Assembly (NCBI RefSeq): GCF_001649575.2 | Contig: NC_051431.1 | Location: forward strand, 23,002,826-23,066,825 | DNA from: Kryptolebias marmoratus | Lineage: Eukaryota > Chordata > Actinopteri > Cyprinodontiformes > Rivulidae | Direction of reading: 5' to 3' | Length of the DNA stretch: 64,000 bases | Shown here: positions 60,519 to 64,000 of the stretch, piece by piece | Layout: each line of letters starts with the position of its first letter | Position numbering within the stretch: the stretch's first letter is position 1 | Program-made: the position numbers and the translations under genes | Notes under the pieces: generated by a model | What the model was told of the DNA's origin: nothing | Database searches by the model: none | What the model saw: only the letters and a program-made list of their open reading frames with translations

Positions 60519-63500
60519 TAACTGCAGATGTTGGCAACATAAAAACTTTATTATTTTTTGTAGATTTTTTTTAAACTCTGACATAGTTGGTCATTGTACT
60601 CTCCAGCTTGTGTTTGCCAAGCCCAGGTTAAAAGGTTAAAGAGAAGCCTTTTAGAGCATCTATACAGAAGTCAAAGCTTGCCAGCAACCAAATGAATCAA
60701 TAAAGTTTGTTGATTTAACCCACTTTACTAAATGAGTCCCCTCCTACTGATGGGCATCATTATTAGAGTAGTTCAGAGCTTATGTGTAACTGATGCATGG
60801 GCCATAAAATTTACTTGTGATTTTCAGCTTACATATTTTATTTCAATACTTTACTGAATTCTGTCTAATACATTGAAGTCTCATTGATAAAAAAGGCTTA
60901 CTTAGTCTGCTAAAGTATAAGGTTCAAAAGGTGAAATACTAAAATTTTAAAATGTATAGTTTTTTTTATTGAACAGTAAACACCATCAAAAATAAATCTG
61001 ACCAAAAAAAAACAAAAAACTTCATAATGTTTCATTTGAACAAGTGCTATGTTATGACAGTGCCAGATCCTTGTTTCTACAACAATGGTTTAATATCAAC
61101 TGATTTTCAAAAACCCTTTTGTAGTTTTTGTCATAGATGCTTTTGTTTATTCATGAACAGTAGTCCAATTCTGTGATGAATTTTAAGTTTTTAAGATGTT
61201 TGGTTGTTCTTTTATGTTCTGTTACAGGGTTTATTTTTTCAAGATTTGTCATAAAACATAACGTGTTACCCCCTTATGTTTGGAGTTATAAATTAATTTG
61301 GGACACATCAAATTTGACCCTTATTTTATTTTATTTTTTGAACTTGAATCTATTCTTTAAATTTACATGTATATGTGTTCTCATTTGTTTCCATTTGAGG
61401 AGGGGGCTTATTTGTGCCTGAGGTGGAGCTGTAACAAAGATTCAGTGCTTGATTGGATTACAAACATGATTTTAAAGTGGAGCTTTAATTAGACAAGGAC
61501 ACTTTTCTCATCTGTTTCATTTCTCCCTTTTATGATGGTCCGTCTTCTTAACAGTCCATTTATGAACCACCATCCTCATCCCCATCTTCCTATTTCTCTT
61601 TTGACATTGTGTTGATGGCATTGTCATCTTGAATGTGCAATTGATTTTGTGTATGGCATAAAATGGATTTAGTGCTTATATTTCTCAAACTACTTGAATA
61701 TATGTTTTCATGTAAAGGTCCTGGTTGATTTATTTGTCAAACATTTATTTTTAGCAGCTGGTCAGATTCATCCACATGTCAGTAAAGGCTCTGGCAGTTC
61801 TTTTTTTTTATTGCATTTTGTGGTCATTGGTGACATGTACCATGGTGTTCTTGTTGCTCTGGAGCAACTTAACAATACACACTAGGATTTTTATGCTTTA
61901 ACATTGAGCTTTTTTTTGGGACAATTTTATACTGCTGTCAGCATTTTGCTTCAGTGAGCTCTTAAACTTATGTGATTATACAGCAAGTTTTAAGTGATCA
62001 CAGGAACTCTGAGGAGAATTCAACGTGGTCTTGTTACTAAGTTTATTATGTCACTGCTCTAAACTGTGCAGATGTCCAACCTCTGAGATTCCCAATGTTA
62101 TTCTTACTACATGAACAAAAATAGTAATAAGGTCTCAAACAGGAAAAGTAGTGGTAGGATGACTCAATGGATTTCCATGTTGGAGAATCATGGTTTACCC
62201 TTGAATGTAATCTATTTAAACATTTATTTTTATTGTTTTGTGCAGATTCCCATTTTAATTTATTTCCAAGTTCAGAAAAAAAATAAATCTTCTTTATAGC
62301 ATGTTTTTCCTGAATTTAGGTAAAGTAGGGACCTAAACAACTTGGTAAGAATTAGTGGTTGCTGAAGTGTGCAATGATGTTTAAATTTTTTTGACACAAC
62401 AGAACAAAGAGTTACTAAATTGTTCCTTGACAATATGAGACATGCTGGGAATAAAACTAATTTAGAGTCTTGGAATTTAACTGATAAATCTAGGAAATGA
62501 CAAAATCAACCACATCCTGTTCTTTTCTCTCTTCCTGTCACTGTGTCTTCCTGTCATTTACAGTAAATGATTGTCATTCAAATGTTGCACTGAATAATTT
62601 CAAAGACCAGGATTGTGGGAGTAAGAATTCTCCATCATACACATTTCCCTCCTTCCTCTCAGAACTCAGCATACATATTTATGACATATTTGAATGTGAT
62701 TTGAAATGACAAAATATCATTTGGAAAGGTGAAAGGGAGAAATAGCAGGAGGTTAGGAATGGGAAACAGCACAGGCGAAATAATCAAACAAACCATTGAT
62801 ATGAATCATATAGAGGGTGAGATCTTGAGACACGAGAGGCACAAATAAAAGATCAGATGAGTGCTGGTCATACTTTGTCCTCTGAGAAAAGAAGAAATGG
62901 AATCTCAGATGAGATCGTTGCCACAATTTAAGAATCTCTATCGCAATGTTGTGGCACGTCTGCTGTTTGCAGTAATTAAACTGATACAACACAGAATAAC
63001 TGTTGGTTCTTATAAAAGATGTTATCCTCTTTACTCTGAATGTTGTCACACGAACAAAAGAAACTGATGCATATAAAACAACTGATGAAAAAAGGAGAAA
63101 AACGGTCGGTAAATGAGGCATGGCATGGAAAATCTCACAGGAACAGAGAAGAAAGAATGAGATTAGGTGCTTGTAGAAATGGAAGAGCTGCATTTAAAGA
63201 GAGAAACTACATGGGAAATAAAAAAATGTGATGGAGACGGGCGCTGAGGGAGTGAGGTAAAGATGGCAAATCTCAAGAGGAGAAAATGTGAGATGAGAGG
63301 GCTGTGTGTGGTCTCGGTTTGCTGTAGTCTGTGTGGATCTGATTGACAACACAAGTTGATTCTCTGCTTGCAGGTGAAAGGGCTGCCTTGATGTCTCCCA
63401 GAGGGAAACACCTGACATTTCAGGAACAAGAATTAGTCTTTTTTAGGGAGAATGGCCTAAACTTTTCAGAGTTATGATTCCAAAAAACTATCTCCTCTCT

Positions 63501-64000
63501 GTCTAAAAATAATTAGCAGAGGATTTCTTCCCCACTGTGGACACACTACAGTTTTCAGTGGCAGTGATTTTTATTTATTTATTTTTTGTGTGTGTGTGTG
63601 TGCCTGCTCAAAAACGATGGCGAGGGTGTGAGTGGGCAAAAACAAAAGCCAATATGTTTTTAGTTTGCTTTTAATGTAAATGTGGCCATGACTATGTTTT
63701 AGTTTAATATTCCTCTTTTGCACATTAAGGCACTTTTTAAGCTTTGAAGAAGCTACTCTAAACACAACATGACTGACTTGAAAAAGTTGTTTAAAATAGG
63801 GTTTTAATTATCAGTCAGTAAGTGTTTTGATGTTATTGTACAATACTGACCAAGGAAAGGAAAAAAAAAAAAAAACATCATAAACAAACAGCTCGAATAA
63901 AGAGGAACAAAATAAACTGACCTCACTATCTAAAAACTTTAGCACACTGTTGAAAATATTAAAGCATGTAGAGAAATCTTAAAACATTAGAACTGTGATC
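60519..64000. other. intron-like DNA, no gene recognised
   Basis: The minus frame 63193-62753 (146 codons) is the longest gap-free frame that no repeat explains, but it has no family resemblance, is Phe/Ser-rich and carries a weak start; I read it as chance. A GT run lies at about 63587-63602. The part 62930-63000 is unusually complex and non-repetitive and could be conserved non-coding sequence. Confidence 0.45.

Noticed and set aside
62306..62326. TTTAG|GTAAAG as a recursive splice site
   Set aside because: The pyrimidine tract is short and interrupted, and the donor is weaker than at 51592. Kept only as a weak possibility.
62753..63193. 146-codon minus-strand open frame
   Set aside because: Low-information Phe/Ser-rich translation of AT-rich DNA, with no motif, no splice context and no family resemblance. 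It is of a length that can occur by chance in 64 kb.
1..64000. CRISPR array, bacterial defence system, rRNA or tRNA gene
   Set aside because: The sequence is eukaryotic in every respect. The regularly spaced repeats found are microsatellites or transposon units, and no tRNA with intact A and B boxes and cloverleaf was seen outside degenerate SINE heads.

Overview
The window looks like ordinary teleost (probably percomorph) chromosomal DNA. It is AT-rich and microsatellite-dense, and it is littered with decayed fish-type mobile elements: Tc1, piggyBac-like, hAT-like and Kolobok-like elements, an RTE-like LINE, a second LINE family, tRNA-headed SINE-like repeats and solo LTRs. No complete multi-exon gene and no bacterial-type operon is present. 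Almost every open frame here is chance or transposon-derived.

The only host-gene signal I can support is at the left edge. A GC-richer block (about 300-583, + strand) holds a candidate first coding exon: an ATG at 520 in good context opens a hydrophobic leader of 21 codons that ends in a phase-1 position at a candidate GC-type splice donor. The leader resembles, from memory, the alternative leader exon of the IgLON neural adhesion proteins (NTM/OPCML). About 51 kb downstream (51591|51592) lies a pyrimidine tract plus TAG|GTAAGG, the layout of a vertebrate recursive splice site. A possible 60-nt RS-exon follows, and it carries an in-frame stop if joined to the leader exon. The simplest reading is that positions 584-64000 are one very long first intron of that gene. 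This is inference, not proof.

Layout. 1-703: leader exon. 704-4451: plain intron-like DNA. 4457-5217: solo LTR with perfect 5-bp TSD. 7270-7698: minisatellite-like GTGGGGAC sequence running into a 274-bp assembly gap. About 9300-10130: dead Tc1 transposase. About 12655-12825: LINE 3' end. 13301 to about 14100: piggyBac-derived element. 17266-17785: second solo LTR with perfect TSD. 19523-19777: small LTR-like element. 22190-22430 and 25605-25780: SINE-like copies. 23532-24608: 1.08-kb solo LTR on the minus strand. 27120-27550, 30300-31489 and 55940-57390: three degenerate copies of one RTE-like LINE. 30194-30279: tiny TTAA-flanked element. 36258-36722: two copies of a 232-bp block either side of a single N. 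36817-37133 and 42331-42801: two members of one TIR MITE family. About 44200-45905: a LINE split by a 1,039-bp TTAA-flanked, THAP-encoding element. About 47060-47600: two 302-bp-spaced repeat units. 47881-48073: inverted-repeat MITE. 49128-49462 and 53065-53372: further SINE-like copies. 57589-58068: solo LTR. 60017-60510: hAT-like MITE.

I found no CRISPR array, rRNA, tRNA or toxin gene. The most interesting items are the leader exon with its GC donor and the distant recursive-splice candidate, the nested LINE/Kolobok-like insertion, and an unassigned two-copy repeat of about 395 bp with a polyadenylation-like core.
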